From Streptomyces sp. ISL-100 (lineage in GTDB: Bacteria > Actinomycetota > Actinomycetes > Streptomycetales > Streptomycetaceae): a DNA stretch of 64,000 nucleotides. Both the position numbers and the translations under genes were made by a program. Position 1 is the first letter of the stretch. Each line of letters starts with the position of its first letter. The DNA lies in the NCBI RefSeq assembly GCF_018614615.1, contig NZ_JAGGOK010000049.1:62001-126000 (forward strand), written 5' to 3'. Below are positions 9,024-16,905 of this stretch, piece after piece. The notes under the pieces are model-generated. The model did no database searches, had not been told where the DNA came from, and worked only from the letters and a program-made list of their open reading frames with translations.

Positions 9024-9241
9024 ATGACCGAACCGCTGTGGAACCAATTCGTCGCCCTGCTGCCGCGGCGCCCCGAGTTTGATCCGGGCCACCCGCTGGG
9101 AGGCCACCGGCGGCGGATCGGCGATCGGATCCTCTTCGACAAGCTGCTGCAGGTTCTTCGGTTTGCCCGCTGCTACGAACGCCGCGCCCGTGTCATCGAA
9201 GCCTTCTTCGACCTCGCCGACACGATCATCACCAAGCCAGA
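9024..9241 (+). pseudogene. IS5-like transposase with the catalytic core deleted
   Basis: The frame starts MTEPLWNQFVALLPRRPEFDPGHPLGGHRRRI, the usual N-terminus of a Streptomyces IS5-type transposase, then jumps at LQVLRFARC to CYERRARVIEAFFDLADTIIT, the usual C-terminus. The central DDE region, roughly 200 residues, is missing without an obvious stop, so the gene is a joined two-ended remnant. It cannot be catalytic. The frame runs on past 9241 into unrelated sequence. Confidence 0.75.
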
Positions 9242-9310
9242 CGGCGTAACTACGGCGAGTCTCAGGCCGTCGCCCGGCTTACGTTCGTTAGGAGGCCGAG
9301 GGAGGCACTG

Positions 9311-9703
9311 ATGACCGATCATCCGAACACCGCCGTTTTCCACCGCACCATGACCGCGTTTTCGGCGGGCGACATGGACGCGTTGGCCGAGGTCTTCCAT
9401 CCCAACGTGGTTTGGCACGTCGGGGGCAGGAATCGCCTGGCGGGCGACTACCGAGGGCGTGACGACACGTTCGCCCTGTTCGGCCGGGAGTTCCAGCTAA
9501 CGGGCGGCACCTACCGCCCGGAGCTCCACGACGTCCTCGCCAACGACGACCACACGGTCGCCCTGCTCCACGTCACGGCGTCACGCGAGGGCAGGAGGCT
9601 CGACCTGGACTACGCCCTCGTCCTCCACATCGACGACGGCCGGATCACCGAGGGCTGGGTGGTGACGACCGACCCGGCGGCGTACGACGAGTTCTGGTCG
9701 TAG
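9311..9703 (+). CDS. SnoaL-like (NTF2 fold) protein, IS passenger
   Basis: A 130-residue single-domain protein of the SnoaL/NTF2-like superfamily (cone-shaped alpha+beta barrel). The N-terminal helix FHRTMTAFSAGDMDALAEVFHPNVVWHV and the strands YRPELHDVLANDDHTVALLHV...YALVLHIDDGRITEGWVV are characteristic. Members include polyketide cyclases and small-molecule isomerases, but many are uncharacterised and the substrate cannot be read here. AGGAGG and GGGAGG just upstream give a strong ribosome binding site. It lies between the inverted repeats of the IS relic, so it may have been moved as cargo. Confidence 0.88.
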   Translation: MTDHPNTAVFHRTMTAFSAGDMDALAEVFHPNVVWHVGGRNRLAGDYRGRDDTFALFGREFQLTGGTYRPELHDVLANDDHTVALLHVTASREGRRLDLDYALVLHIDDGRITEGWVVTTDPAAYDEFWS

Positions 9704-9953
9704 CGGTTCGGTCAGCCATGACGGCAGCGCTGCAAAGGTCTCCCCCGCTGGTCACAGAGTGTCGCAATTTCCTGATCACCGAACCTGTGCCTGTCCCGTC
9801 TGCCAGCCGGTCCCGGGACCAGCACGCCGGTCAGCCGCGTCCATATCGTCCGGCCCGGACTCCGTCTGGTGCGCGATACACGAATCACTTCTCCTGTTTC
9901 AACGGTGGCCTCCTGGTGACACGTAGAGTGTCCAGTTTTTCGACCGGCAGGAC

Positions 9954-10142
9954 GTGAGTGTTGTGAAGGAAAAGAAGGCCAAGGCGAAGGCCGAGCAGGC
10001 CAAGGGCAAGGCGAAGGCAGCCACCGGCCGGTCTGTCGGCAACGAATCCTTGGAAGCCGAAGGGCGAGGCGAACAGGTCAAGGGCGACGCTCGCCAGGCG
10101 AAGGAAAAGATGAAGGACGTGTTCAAGCACGGAACGCGCTAG
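9954..10142 (+). CDS. CsbD family stress protein
   Basis: A 62-residue, Lys/Ala/Glu-rich, highly hydrophilic protein (KAEQAKGKAKAATGRSVGNESLEAEGRGEQVKGDARQAKEK) matching the CsbD family, which is induced by general stress under SigB in Bacillus; the molecular function is unknown. GTG at 9954 is given as the start, but GTG at 9963 is better spaced from AGGA at 9949-9952. A strong terminator follows immediately, so it is a single-gene unit. Confidence 0.85.
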   Translation: MSVVKEKKAKAKAEQAKGKAKAATGRSVGNESLEAEGRGEQVKGDARQAKEKMKDVFKHGTR

Positions 10143-10147
10143 TTGAT

Positions 10148-10192
10148 TCGGGCCCGGCAGCCGTCTCCCACCGTCTCCCCTGCCGGGCCCGA
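10148..10192 (+). terminator. Terminator after the CsbD gene
   Basis: A perfect 12-bp stem (TCGGGCCCGGCA at 10148-10159 with its complement at 10181-10192) and a 21-nt pyrimidine-rich loop directly follow the stop codon. It also lies downstream of the convergent amidohydrolase fragment. Confidence 0.7.
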
Positions 10193-10241
10193 CAGCTTGT
10201 GGTCACGGTTGGTCAGCGCCTCGTCGGCGCCGGATCGCCGC

Positions 10242-10766
10242 CTACGCGGCGTTGCGCAGTCGGGTGGCGGCTGCTTCGGCCTCCCGTACGACGCGGTCGG
10301 TGTCGACGTCGACGAGCCGGCCGTCGAGTTTCAGCGGCCGGCCGTCGACGAACACCGCCTGGACGTTCTCGGGCTGTCCGTTGAAGACGATCTGGCTGAG
10401 CCAGTCGAACCGTGGTGCGAAGTTGAGCGCGGCCGGGTTCATCACGACGACATCGGCCCGCTTGCCGGGGGTCAGCGAGCCCACCCGGTCGGCGACACCG
10501 ATGGCCTCGGCGCCGCCCAGCGTGGCCATGCGCAGGACGTCGTGCACCTGGGGGAAGACTCCGGCGTCCTTCGAGCGGGCCCGTTGCAGGCCGATGGCCG
10601 TCTTCATCAGGGCATGGAAGTCCGACGTGTCGTTGGTGCCGCCGTCCAGCCCGAGCCCGACCTTGATGCCTCTCCGTCTGAAGTCGGGCAACCGCATGAT
10701 GCCGGAGGCCAGCCGCATATTGCTCAGCGGACAATGGGCCGCACGCACGTCGTGGGCGGCGGAGCG
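10242..10766 (-). pseudogene. 5'-truncated amidohydrolase (chlorohydrolase/TRZ-ATZ type)
   Basis: The frame encodes only the C-terminal part of a metal-dependent amidohydrolase: AHCPLSNMRLASG, GIKVGLGLDGGTNDTSDFH (the metal Asp region) and the C-terminal LTPGKRADVVVMN plus ENVQAVFVDGRPL elements of guanine deaminase/S-adenosylhomocysteine deaminase-like enzymes. The N-terminal TIM-barrel half with the HxH metal site is absent. Family-like sequence continues back to about 10766, where it meets the integrase fragment on the other strand. The gene is a remnant and unlikely to be active. Confidence 0.75.
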
Positions 10767-11497
10767 TTCCGCTGGTCACGCGCTACGACCCGCACGAGCG
10801 AGTGTGGTCGGAGCCCATGCCGTTCCTCCTGCAGCGGCACCTCGGCACTGCGTGCGGCGTCATGTCCGGTGCGACCGTGTTGAACATGCTGGGGCGTAGC
10901 TGCACGGAGCTCGCAGCGACCAACTCCGCCTTCATGGGCCTGAAGTTCACGCCGCACGATTTTCGTCGGCTGTTCGCTACCGAGATCGTCAACGGAGGTC
11001 TGCCGATTCATATCGGCGCTGCCTTGCTGGGGCACCTCGATCTACGGACGACTCAGGGCTACGTGGCCGTGTTCGCGGAGGACATCGTCGGTCACTACCA
11101 GGCCTTCCTGAACCATCGGCGCTCTCTGCGCCCGGAATCGGAGTATGGAGAGGTCACCCCCGAAGAGTGGGCCGAGTTCGAGGAGCACTTCGATAAGCGC
11201 AAAGTCGAGCTGGGCAACTGCGCGCGCCCCTACGGCACTCCCTGCCAGCACGAGCACGCCTGTGTTCGCTGCCCGATGCTCCAGATCAGCCCCAAGATGC
11301 TGCCGCGGCTCGCAGAACTGGAGAAGGACTTGCTGCTGCGTCGCAAACGTGCGGAGGAGGAGCAGTGGCTCGGCGAAATCGATGGCATCGAGCTGACACT
11401 GACGTTCTTGCGCACCAAGCAGGACGAGGCCGCAAGGCTGGCACAGCGGCCGGTGGTTGATCTCGGGGTACCCCGTCCCCGTTCCGGTCGTGACTGA
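10766..11497 (+). pseudogene. 5'-truncated tyrosine recombinase (site-specific integrase)
   Basis: The frame begins in mid-domain with VPLVTRYDPHERVWSEPMPF and contains the catalytic half of a tyrosine recombinase: HDFRRLFATEIV (Arg of HxxR), LLGHLDLRTTQGYVAVF (His of GH and the nucleophilic Tyr). A long C-terminal tail with a Cys cluster (CARPYGTPCQHEHACVRCPML) follows. The N-terminal core-binding domain and the first catalytic Arg are missing. GTG at 10802 could start a truncated product. It is truncated at the same point as the amidohydrolase fragment on the opposite strand, so both were cut by one rearrangement. Confidence 0.8.
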
Positions 11498-11540
11498 AAT
11501 GGTTGGCCGTGCTTCTGGACCAGTACGGCCAATGCTTCAG
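11493..11540. terminator. Stem-loop after the integrase fragment
   Basis: TTGGCCGT (11503-11510) pairs perfectly with ACGGCCAA (11525-11532); outer arms CTGAA and TTCAG extend it. It sits just after the integrase stop and downstream of the convergent hypothetical gene. A bidirectional terminator or the remains of an attachment site are both possible. Confidence 0.45.
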
Positions 11541-11567
11541 TGCCCCCGGTTTGATCATGTGCTCCTC

Positions 11568-12239
11568 TCAGCGCCGCCGGCTGGGCACGAGGTCAGGCGG
11601 TGTCAGTTGCTGGTCCGGGACCGCGTAGTGGTCGGCGGGGCGGTAAGCGCGCTCTTGCGATCGGTCGGGGAAGCGGGCGCAGGGACTGCGACCAAGGCCG
11701 GTGACCTCTTTGAAATCTGCATCCCAGCCGATCGACAGCTGGTAGCCGTCTTTGTCGGCGATCACGCTGAAGTTCTGCTTGTTGATGGATTCGCTCCAGT
11801 CGACTTCCCAGCCATTTGCCGTGAGATGGTGCTTCAGACGGCCGAAGGCGACCCGCACCCCGGAGCCGTCTTTCCTGACGGCGGTCCAGCTGTGATGGAT
11901 GTTGTAGACACCGTCGAGAGGCTCGTCCTCCATCGCTTCCAGGCCATCGGGGTAACACTCACCCGTCGAAGCGGAGTTGCTGGAATGGTGTTTAGCGGGG
12001 TCCTCCGGCCCGGACTGCGGCTTCAGCACGGGCCCGAGATCCAGTACACGGTAGGCGTCCTGGTTGTGGGCCGCGATACGCCGCAACATTTCCGGCGGCG
12101 GCTCGCTGTCGTACCGCTCCGGCCAGCCGTACATCACGTACCAGGCGCCGCCGAACAGCGCCACCACTGGTGTGACCAAAAGGACAATGATCCGGTGCCG
12201 TCTGCGGCTGGGCGCGGAGGTGGAATCGGGTGCAGTCAT
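11568..12239 (-). CDS. Membrane-anchored hypothetical protein
   Basis: A 223-residue protein with a basic N-terminus (SRRRHR), one membrane segment at about residues 17-36 (IIVLLVTPVVALFGGAWYVMY) and an outside-facing soluble part of about 180 residues (NQDAYRVLDLGPVL..., TANGWEVDWSESINKQNFSVIADKDGYQLSIGWD). The soluble part resembles uncharacterised Streptomyces surface proteins; I recognise no named domain. ATG at 12239 is favoured over GTG at 12248 because GGTGA lies 6-10 nt upstream. It stands alone between a recombination scar and the MurNAc genes. Confidence 0.65.
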   Translation of the reverse strand: MTAPDSTSAPSRRRHRIIVLLVTPVVALFGGAWYVMYGWPERYDSEPPPEMLRRIAAHNQDAYRVLDLGPVLKPQSGPEDPAKHHSSNSASTGECYPDGLEAMEDEPLDGVYNIHHSWTAVRKDGSGVRVAFGRLKHHLTANGWEVDWSESINKQNFSVIADKDGYQLSIGWDADFKEVTGLGRSPCARFPDRSQERAYRPADHYAVPDQQLTPPDLVPSRRR

Positions 12240-12610
12240 GGACGTCACCGTAGGCAGCCCCTCGCCGATACGAATCCGTGCGGATACTCACATCGGCCCT
12301 GCGTCCCTGGGTAGCCATACTTGAGCGGTCAGGGGACGCCCGCCCGTGTTCGCAATGGGTTCAGAAACTTGCGCACGAAGACCAGCTCTCCGGCCGGGGC
12401 GCCGAAACCGTCACGTCCCGGCCCTGGCCGACCACCTGGTCCGAAGAACCACCGCCCGGCCACCCGCCATGACGTGGGCCCGCGCCAAAACGGTAGGACA
12501 AGCTCAGTGGCCGGGGTGATTCACGACGATGTGACAGTCAGAGGGCGGTGCCACCACCGTGGCGCCGCCCTCTGATGTGTCCTGCACTGTTGGCCCTTGG
12601 AGACCACCGG
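12240..12610. other. Intergenic region between the hypothetical gene and the PTS operon
   Basis: The 371 bp hold the promoter of the minus-strand hypothetical gene (left side) and a terminator hairpin at 12538-12575. Short frames here have no recognisable product. No tRNA, repeat or mobile-element end is seen. Confidence 0.6.
12538..12575 (-). terminator. Terminator of the PTS/murQ unit
   Basis: An 11-bp perfect stem (TCAGAGGGCGG at 12538-12548 with its complement at 12565-12575) lies 36 bp past the PTS stop codon in the direction of transcription. A smaller CAC/GTG pairing in the loop region adds stability. Confidence 0.75.
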
Positions 12611-14131
12611 TCATCGTGTGAGAGCTGATTCCTCCGACGCCCGTCCCGTCTCGACGGGTGCCGAGACGAGCGGCTTCTGCTCCGTCTCCTCGTCGTCATC
12701 CACCTCATTGAGTGAAGTGCAGAGAAGCTTGCTGAAGCCGAAGAAGTACGTGGCCAGGAAGCCTGCGACGTAACCGGTGATCAGGCCGGCGGCGTAGACC
12801 GCGATCATCGTGGCCAGGCCTTTGTTGCCGTCCAGGAGGGGGAACAGGGCCCAGCCGGACGGGCCGATCGCTGTTGAGCCCACCGAGCCGCCGAACTGGT
12901 TGAGCAGGCCCACCACGCCGCCGCCGAAGGCGCCGCCGACGCACGCCGTGATGAACGGGCGGCCGAGGGGGAGCGAGACGCCGTAGATCAGGGGCTCACC
13001 CACGCCCAGGAGGCCCGCTGGGAGCGCCGACCTGATGGTGCGTCGGATGGAGGGGTTGCGGGGGAGGCGGAGGTAGACGGCGGCGGCCGCGCCGACCTGG
13101 CCCGCGCCTGCCATGGCGAGGATCGGGAGCAGGACTGTGAAGCCCTGCTGCTCGATGAGGGTGGCGTGGATCGGGATCAGGGCCTGGTGCAGGCCCAGCA
13201 TGACCAGGGGGAGGAACAGGCCGCCGAGGACGAAGCCCGCTGCCGCGCCGCCGGTGGACAGGAGCCAGCCGGCGAAGTCCCCGATGGCGGTGGAGATTTC
13301 GCCGGCCACGAACATCAGGCCGAAGACGGTGACGAGGCCGGAGATCAGGACGGTGAGGGTGGGGGTGAGGAGGACGTCCAGGGACTGCGGGATCCACCGG
13401 CGGCACCACTTCTCGACGTACACCGCCAGAACCGCCGCGCCGAGCGCGCCCAGCACACCGCCCTGGCCGGGCGAGAGCGGCCGGCCGAAAACGTTGATGT
13501 TGGCGACGCCGGGGAAGACGATGATCGCGGCTACGGCGCCGCCCAGGATCGGCGTACCGCCGAACTCCTTCGCCGTGTTCAGGCCTACGAAGACCGCGAT
13601 CAGGGCCATGAAGCCGGTGGCGATCGCGGCCAGGGCGGGGGTGACGGCGGGGAGCAGGCCGAGGTTGACCATCAGGCCGTTGAAGCCGGCGATGATGCCG
13701 CAGCCGATCAGGGCGGGGATCAGCGGGACGAAGATGTTCGCGATTTTGCGCAGGAAGAGCTTGAAGGGGGTGGCGTTCTTGGCCTTTTGCTGGGCCTTGA
13801 TCGCTGCGCCGTGGGCGGCCAGTTCGTCGGCGGTCAGGGGGGAGGGGGTCGCTGTGCGTTCTTGCTCTGTGCGTTCCGCCTCGACCAGGGCCTCGAACTC
13901 CGGGGTGACCCGGGCGACCGTCCCGGGACCGAGCACGATCTGGTACGTCGCGTCCTCGACCACGCCCATCACGGCGGGGAGGGCCTTGAGCTGCTTGTCC
14001 TGGACGAGGGTGCGGTCGCGCAGGCCGAGTCTGAGGCGGGTCATGCAGTGGGCGATCGAGGTGATGTTCCCCGCGCCCCCGACGAGCGGAAGGATCGCGG
14101 CGGCGACGGCGCGGTTCTTGTTCTCTGTCAT
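12611..14131 (-). CDS. PTS sugar transporter EIIBC, probably MurNAc/GlcNAc-specific
   Basis: A 506-residue membrane protein that phosphorylates a sugar while importing it. The N-terminal EIIB domain carries the phospho-Cys29 in ITSIAHCMTRLRL; the EIIC domain follows from about residue 120 with about ten membrane segments (FVPLIPALIGCGIIAGF..., GLHQALIPIH, GLLGVGEPLIYGV). No EIIA is fused, so a general Crr-type EIIA must supply phosphate. It lies 9 bp downstream of murQ in the same direction, with a MurR/RpiR regulator upstream, which points to N-acetylmuramic acid as substrate, giving MurNAc-6-phosphate for MurQ. GlcNAc or another glucoside is the alternative. Confidence 0.88.
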   Translation of the reverse strand: MTENKNRAVAAAILPLVGGAGNITSIAHCMTRLRLGLRDRTLVQDKQLKALPAVMGVVEDATYQIVLGPGTVARVTPEFEALVEAERTEQERTATPSPLTADELAAHGAAIKAQQKAKNATPFKLFLRKIANIFVPLIPALIGCGIIAGFNGLMVNLGLLPAVTPALAAIATGFMALIAVFVGLNTAKEFGGTPILGGAVAAIIVFPGVANINVFGRPLSPGQGGVLGALGAAVLAVYVEKWCRRWIPQSLDVLLTPTLTVLISGLVTVFGLMFVAGEISTAIGDFAGWLLSTGGAAAGFVLGGLFLPLVMLGLHQALIPIHATLIEQQGFTVLLPILAMAGAGQVGAAAAVYLRLPRNPSIRRTIRSALPAGLLGVGEPLIYGVSLPLGRPFITACVGGAFGGGVVGLLNQFGGSVGSTAIGPSGWALFPLLDGNKGLATMIAVYAAGLITGYVAGFLATYFFGFSKLLCTSLNEVDDDEETEQKPLVSAPVETGRASEESALTR

Positions 14132-14140
14132 GGAGTCAGT

Positions 14141-15175
14141 TCAGGCGGTACGGGCGGCGGCCGCCTGTAGCGCCACGCGCAAGTGGCCCTGCGCTTCGTT
14201 GAGCAGGGCGGCGGCGGTGGGGCCGTCGACGGATCCGAGGAGCACCAGGATGGCGTTCTTCACCTCTCCGTCGGTGGCGGCGAGCGCGGCCTCGATCTCC
14301 GCGTCCTGCGCGCCCGTGGCCAGCGCGACGATGCGGCGGGAGCGCGCCTGCAGCTTTTCGTTGGAGGCGCGGACGTCGACCATCAGGTTTCCGTACGTCT
14401 TGCCGAGCCGGATCATCGTGATGGTCGAGATCATGTTGAGGACGAGCTTCTGGGCCGTGCCGGCCTTGAGGCGGGTGGAGCCGGTGAGGAGTTCGGGGCC
14501 TACGACGACCTCCAGGGCGTGCTCGGCGGCCGCCCCCAGCGCGCTGCCCGTGTTGCAGGAGAGGCCGATGGTCAGGGCTCCGAGGCCGCGGGCGTGGTCT
14601 ACGGCGCCGATCGCGTACGGGGTGCGGCCGGAGGCGGAGATTCCGACGACGGTGTCGTCGGGGGTGAGGGCGAGGCCGTCCAGGTCCGCCGCAGCGAGGT
14701 CCTTGGAGTCCTCCGCGCCTTCGACGGCCTTGACCATCGCGGTCGGGCCGCCCGCGATCAGGCCGATGACCTCGGTGGGGTCGGTGTTGAAGGTGGGCGG
14801 GCACTCGCTGGCGTCCAGTACGCCGAGCCGGCCTGCCGTGCCGGCGCCCGCGTAGATCAGGCGGCCGCCGCGGGCCATCCGTTCGGCGGTGGCGTCGATG
14901 GCGGCGGCGATCTGGGGGAGGCGGGCGGCGACGGCCTCGGGGACGGAGCGGTCCTCGCCGTTCATGATGCGGGCGATCTCGGCCGTCGGGAGCTGGTCGA
15001 TGTCGGCGAGCTCGGGGCGGAAGGCCTCGGTGGTGAGGGTGGCGAGCTGGGCGCGCAGTTCGCCGTAGGTGTTGCCGGCCGTATTGCCGGCCGTATTGCC
15101 TGCGGTGGTGCCTGCGGGGGTGCCTGCCGCGTTGCCCGCACTGCTGCCGGCCGCGTTCGCGCTGGTGGAGGTCAT
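14141..15175 (-). CDS. murQ: N-acetylmuramic acid 6-phosphate etherase
   Basis: MurQ cleaves the lactyl ether of MurNAc-6-phosphate to GlcNAc-6-phosphate and D-lactate in cell-wall recycling. The SIS-domain enzyme shows RLIYAGAGTAGRLGVLDASECPPTF, ISASGRTPYAIG and GSTRLKAGTAQKLVLNMIST, all hallmark MurQ segments. The 344 residues exceed the usual length of about 300 by an N-terminal low-complexity leader of Ala-Gly-Asn-Thr repeats encoded by 12-bp DNA repeats (15069-15152). The true start could lie after the leader, although no other start is better supported. It is followed by the PTS gene and preceded by the MurR-type regulator on the same strand. Confidence 0.95.
   Translation of the reverse strand: MTSTSANAAGSSAGNAAGTPAGTTAGNTAGNTAGNTYGELRAQLATLTTEAFRPELADIDQLPTAEIARIMNGEDRSVPEAVAARLPQIAAAIDATAERMARGGRLIYAGAGTAGRLGVLDASECPPTFNTDPTEVIGLIAGGPTAMVKAVEGAEDSKDLAAADLDGLALTPDDTVVGISASGRTPYAIGAVDHARGLGALTIGLSCNTGSALGAAAEHALEVVVGPELLTGSTRLKAGTAQKLVLNMISTITMIRLGKTYGNLMVDVRASNEKLQARSRRIVALATGAQDAEIEAALAATDGEVKNAILVLLGSVDGPTAAALLNEAQGHLRVALQAAAARTA
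15069..15152 (-). repeat. 12-bp coding minisatellite in the murQ leader
   Basis: Seven imperfect 12-bp units (GTATTGCCGGCC-like on the plus strand) encode the repeating AGNT/AGTT/AGNA leader of MurQ. Copies 1-3 are nearly identical and the rest diverge progressively. Whole-codon units mean copy-number changes stay in frame. Confidence 0.85.
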
Positions 15176-15222
15176 GAAGGTGCGGCTCTTTCTCGTCGTA
15201 CGGCTGCGTCTTGTTGTCTGGG

Positions 15223-16167
15223 CTAACGGCTGCTGCTGCGGGGCGCGTGGCGGTGCGCGAGGGCCTCGTAGGAGGCGGCGAGGGCGGGGGCGGCCGTCTC
15301 GTACGTACGCTGGGCCACGCCTATGAACAGGCAGTCGACGACGAGGAGTTGGCTCGTACGGCTGGACATGGCGGCCGGGCGCAGTTCGCTCTCGCGGGCG
15401 GTCGACGTGGTCAGGATGTGGTCGGCGTACTGCGACACGGGCCCGTCCGGGCGGCCCGTGATCGCGACGGTGGTGGCTCCCCGGTCGAAGGCGACGCGGA
15501 GAGGTTCTATGGCGTCGCCGGTCGATCCCGAGTGCGTGATGGCGATCGCCACGTCGCCGGAGCGCAGCTGCACGGCGTTGGTGACGGCGAGGTGCGGGTC
15601 GGTGTGCGCGTGCGCGATCAGGCCGATGCGGAGCAGCTTCTGGGCCAGGTCCATGCCGACGAGGGAGGAGGCGCCGACGCCGTAGATGTCGATGCGGCGG
15701 GCGGCGGCGAGGGCGGTGACGGCGGCGCCGAGCTGGACGGTGTCCAGGCCGGCGGCGGTGTCGGCGAGGGTCTGCTGTTCGTCGTACGCCAGCTTGGTGA
15801 CGACGTCCGCGATCGGGTCGTCGACGGCGATGTCGGCGGTCACGGCGGGTGCCCGGCCGGACTGCTGCTGGGCGGCCAGGCCGGCGAGCGCGAGACGCAG
15901 GTCGCGGTAGCCGGGATAGCCGAGGAGGCGGGCGGTACGGACGACGGTGGCCTCGCTGGTGCCGGTGAGTTCCGCGAGGCCGGTGACCGTGAGAGCGGCG
16001 CAGCCGGCGGGGTCGGCGGCTACGGCCTCCGCGACGCGCTGCATGGAGCGGGTCATGGATGGCGCGAGGGTTCGTACCTTGGCTGCCAGGGCGGCGGGCG
16101 CGGGTGGGGTGGGGGTGGGGGTGCTCGTGGTGGTGCCGGTGAAAATTTCCTTCACTTCATTGGTCAC
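15223..16167 (-). CDS. MurR/RpiR family transcriptional regulator
   Basis: A 314-residue regulator with an N-terminal RpiR-type helix-turn-helix (about residues 30-110: MQRVAEAVAADPAGCAALTVTGLAELTGTSEATVVRTARLLGYPGYRDLRLAL) and a C-terminal SIS sugar-phosphate-binding domain (RRIDIYGVGASSLVG, DVAIAITHSGSTGDAIEPL). It probably senses MurNAc-6-phosphate or a related ester and controls the murQ-PTS genes, lying 48 bp upstream of murQ on the same strand. GTG at 16167 gives MTNEVKEIFTG; GTG at 16155 fits the AGGAG at 16167-16171 better. The upstream GAAA-N5-TTTC (16172-16184) is a candidate operator. Confidence 0.9.
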   Translation of the reverse strand: MTNEVKEIFTGTTTSTPTPTPPAPAALAAKVRTLAPSMTRSMQRVAEAVAADPAGCAALTVTGLAELTGTSEATVVRTARLLGYPGYRDLRLALAGLAAQQQSGRAPAVTADIAVDDPIADVVTKLAYDEQQTLADTAAGLDTVQLGAAVTALAAARRIDIYGVGASSLVGMDLAQKLLRIGLIAHAHTDPHLAVTNAVQLRSGDVAIAITHSGSTGDAIEPLRVAFDRGATTVAITGRPDGPVSQYADHILTTSTARESELRPAAMSSRTSQLLVVDCLFIGVAQRTYETAAPALAASYEALAHRHAPRSSSR

Positions 16168-16255
16168 TCCTGAAAGATATTTTCGCCGGCGGTTGGCCGT
16201 CAACCCCCGTGGTTGGCGGCCAAGGCGCTTGTTCGGGGCGCGCGACAATGGCTGT

Positions 16256-16615
16256 ATGGAGCCCATCCCCTCACCCCTGGAACAGGCCTTGCACGCCGCC
16301 CGCGCCCTGGTCATGGCCGACCTGGCGGCCCGCGACGTGGCTCAGGCGGACGTCGTGTCGCTGGTCGAGGACGCGGTCGTACACCGTCGGTGGTGGGTGG
16401 AACAGTGGCCTCCGGGCGCGGAGTTCGTCACTGGCCTGATCGCCCAGGACGTACAGGACGCGCTGCTTGAGCGGTACGGCCGCTGGCCGCTCTGTCCCGT
16501 GTGCACGGATGTGGAACCGCACGCGCTGGAGGTCGAACCGGAGCTGGGGCCGGACCCGCACTGGGTGTGCTCGAAGGCGGCCGTGATCGTGGCGCCGGTC
16601 GGATCTCTGCGGTGA
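16256..16615 (+). CDS. Conserved hypothetical protein
   Basis: A 119-residue acidic cytoplasmic protein, MEPIPSPLEQALHAARALVMADLAARDVAQADVVSLVED..., with a CPVCTD motif near residue 82 and a downstream WVCSKAA that together look like a small Cys-based metal site. No named domain is recognised. It is divergent from the murR gene, and its stop codon overlaps the GTG start of the DUF4031 gene (GTGA), so the two are probably cotranscribed and coupled. Confidence 0.75.
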   Translation: MEPIPSPLEQALHAARALVMADLAARDVAQADVVSLVEDAVVHRRWWVEQWPPGAEFVTGLIAQDVQDALLERYGRWPLCPVCTDVEPHALEVEPELGPDPHWVCSKAAVIVAPVGSLR

Positions 16616-16878
16616 CGGTGTATATCGACCCGCCGACGTGGCCGGGGCACGGCCGGATGTGGTCGCACCTGGTGAGCGACGTTTCGTTCGAGGAACTACA
16701 CGCTTTCGCGGCGGAGATCGGGTGTCCGGCGCGGGCGTTCGAGCGGGACCACTATGACGTTCCGGACGTGCGGTACGCGGATGCCGTCCGGGCGGGCGCG
16801 GTGGAGGTGGGCTCGAAGGAGCTGGTACGGAGGATCACGGCGGCGGGGTTGCGCAGGCCCAAGGGGCGGCCGGCGTAG
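16612..16878 (+). CDS. DUF4031 family protein
   Basis: An 88-residue protein that starts VYIDPPTWPGHGRMWSHLVSD and continues ELHAFAAEIGCPARAFERDHYDVP, the DUF4031 signature. The many Asp and His residues suggest a metal- or nucleotide-binding fold, but the function is unknown. GTG at 16612 overlaps the stop of the upstream gene. Downstream lies the convergent frameshifted Uma2 gene, with only 27 bp between. Confidence 0.9.
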   Translation: MTVYIDPPTWPGHGRMWSHLVSDVSFEELHAFAAEIGCPARAFERDHYDVPDVRYADAVRAGAVEVGSKELVRRITAAGLRRPKGRPA

Positions 16879-16905
16879 GGCCCCGCCCCGGTGGTCAGTG
16901 CCGCC

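Larger units (their letters stand above)
8974..9815. mobile_element. IS relic bounded by 27-bp inverted repeats, with a passenger gene
   Basis: The sequence at 8974-9000 and the reverse complement of 9789-9815 agree at 26 of 27 positions (core CCGGCTGGCAGACGGGACAG). They enclose an internally deleted transposase frame starting 24 bp inside the left repeat and an intact SnoaL-like gene. This is the layout of an insertion sequence that lost its catalytic core and kept a passenger gene, similar to a mobile insertion cassette. No clear target-site duplication is visible. Confidence 0.75.
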
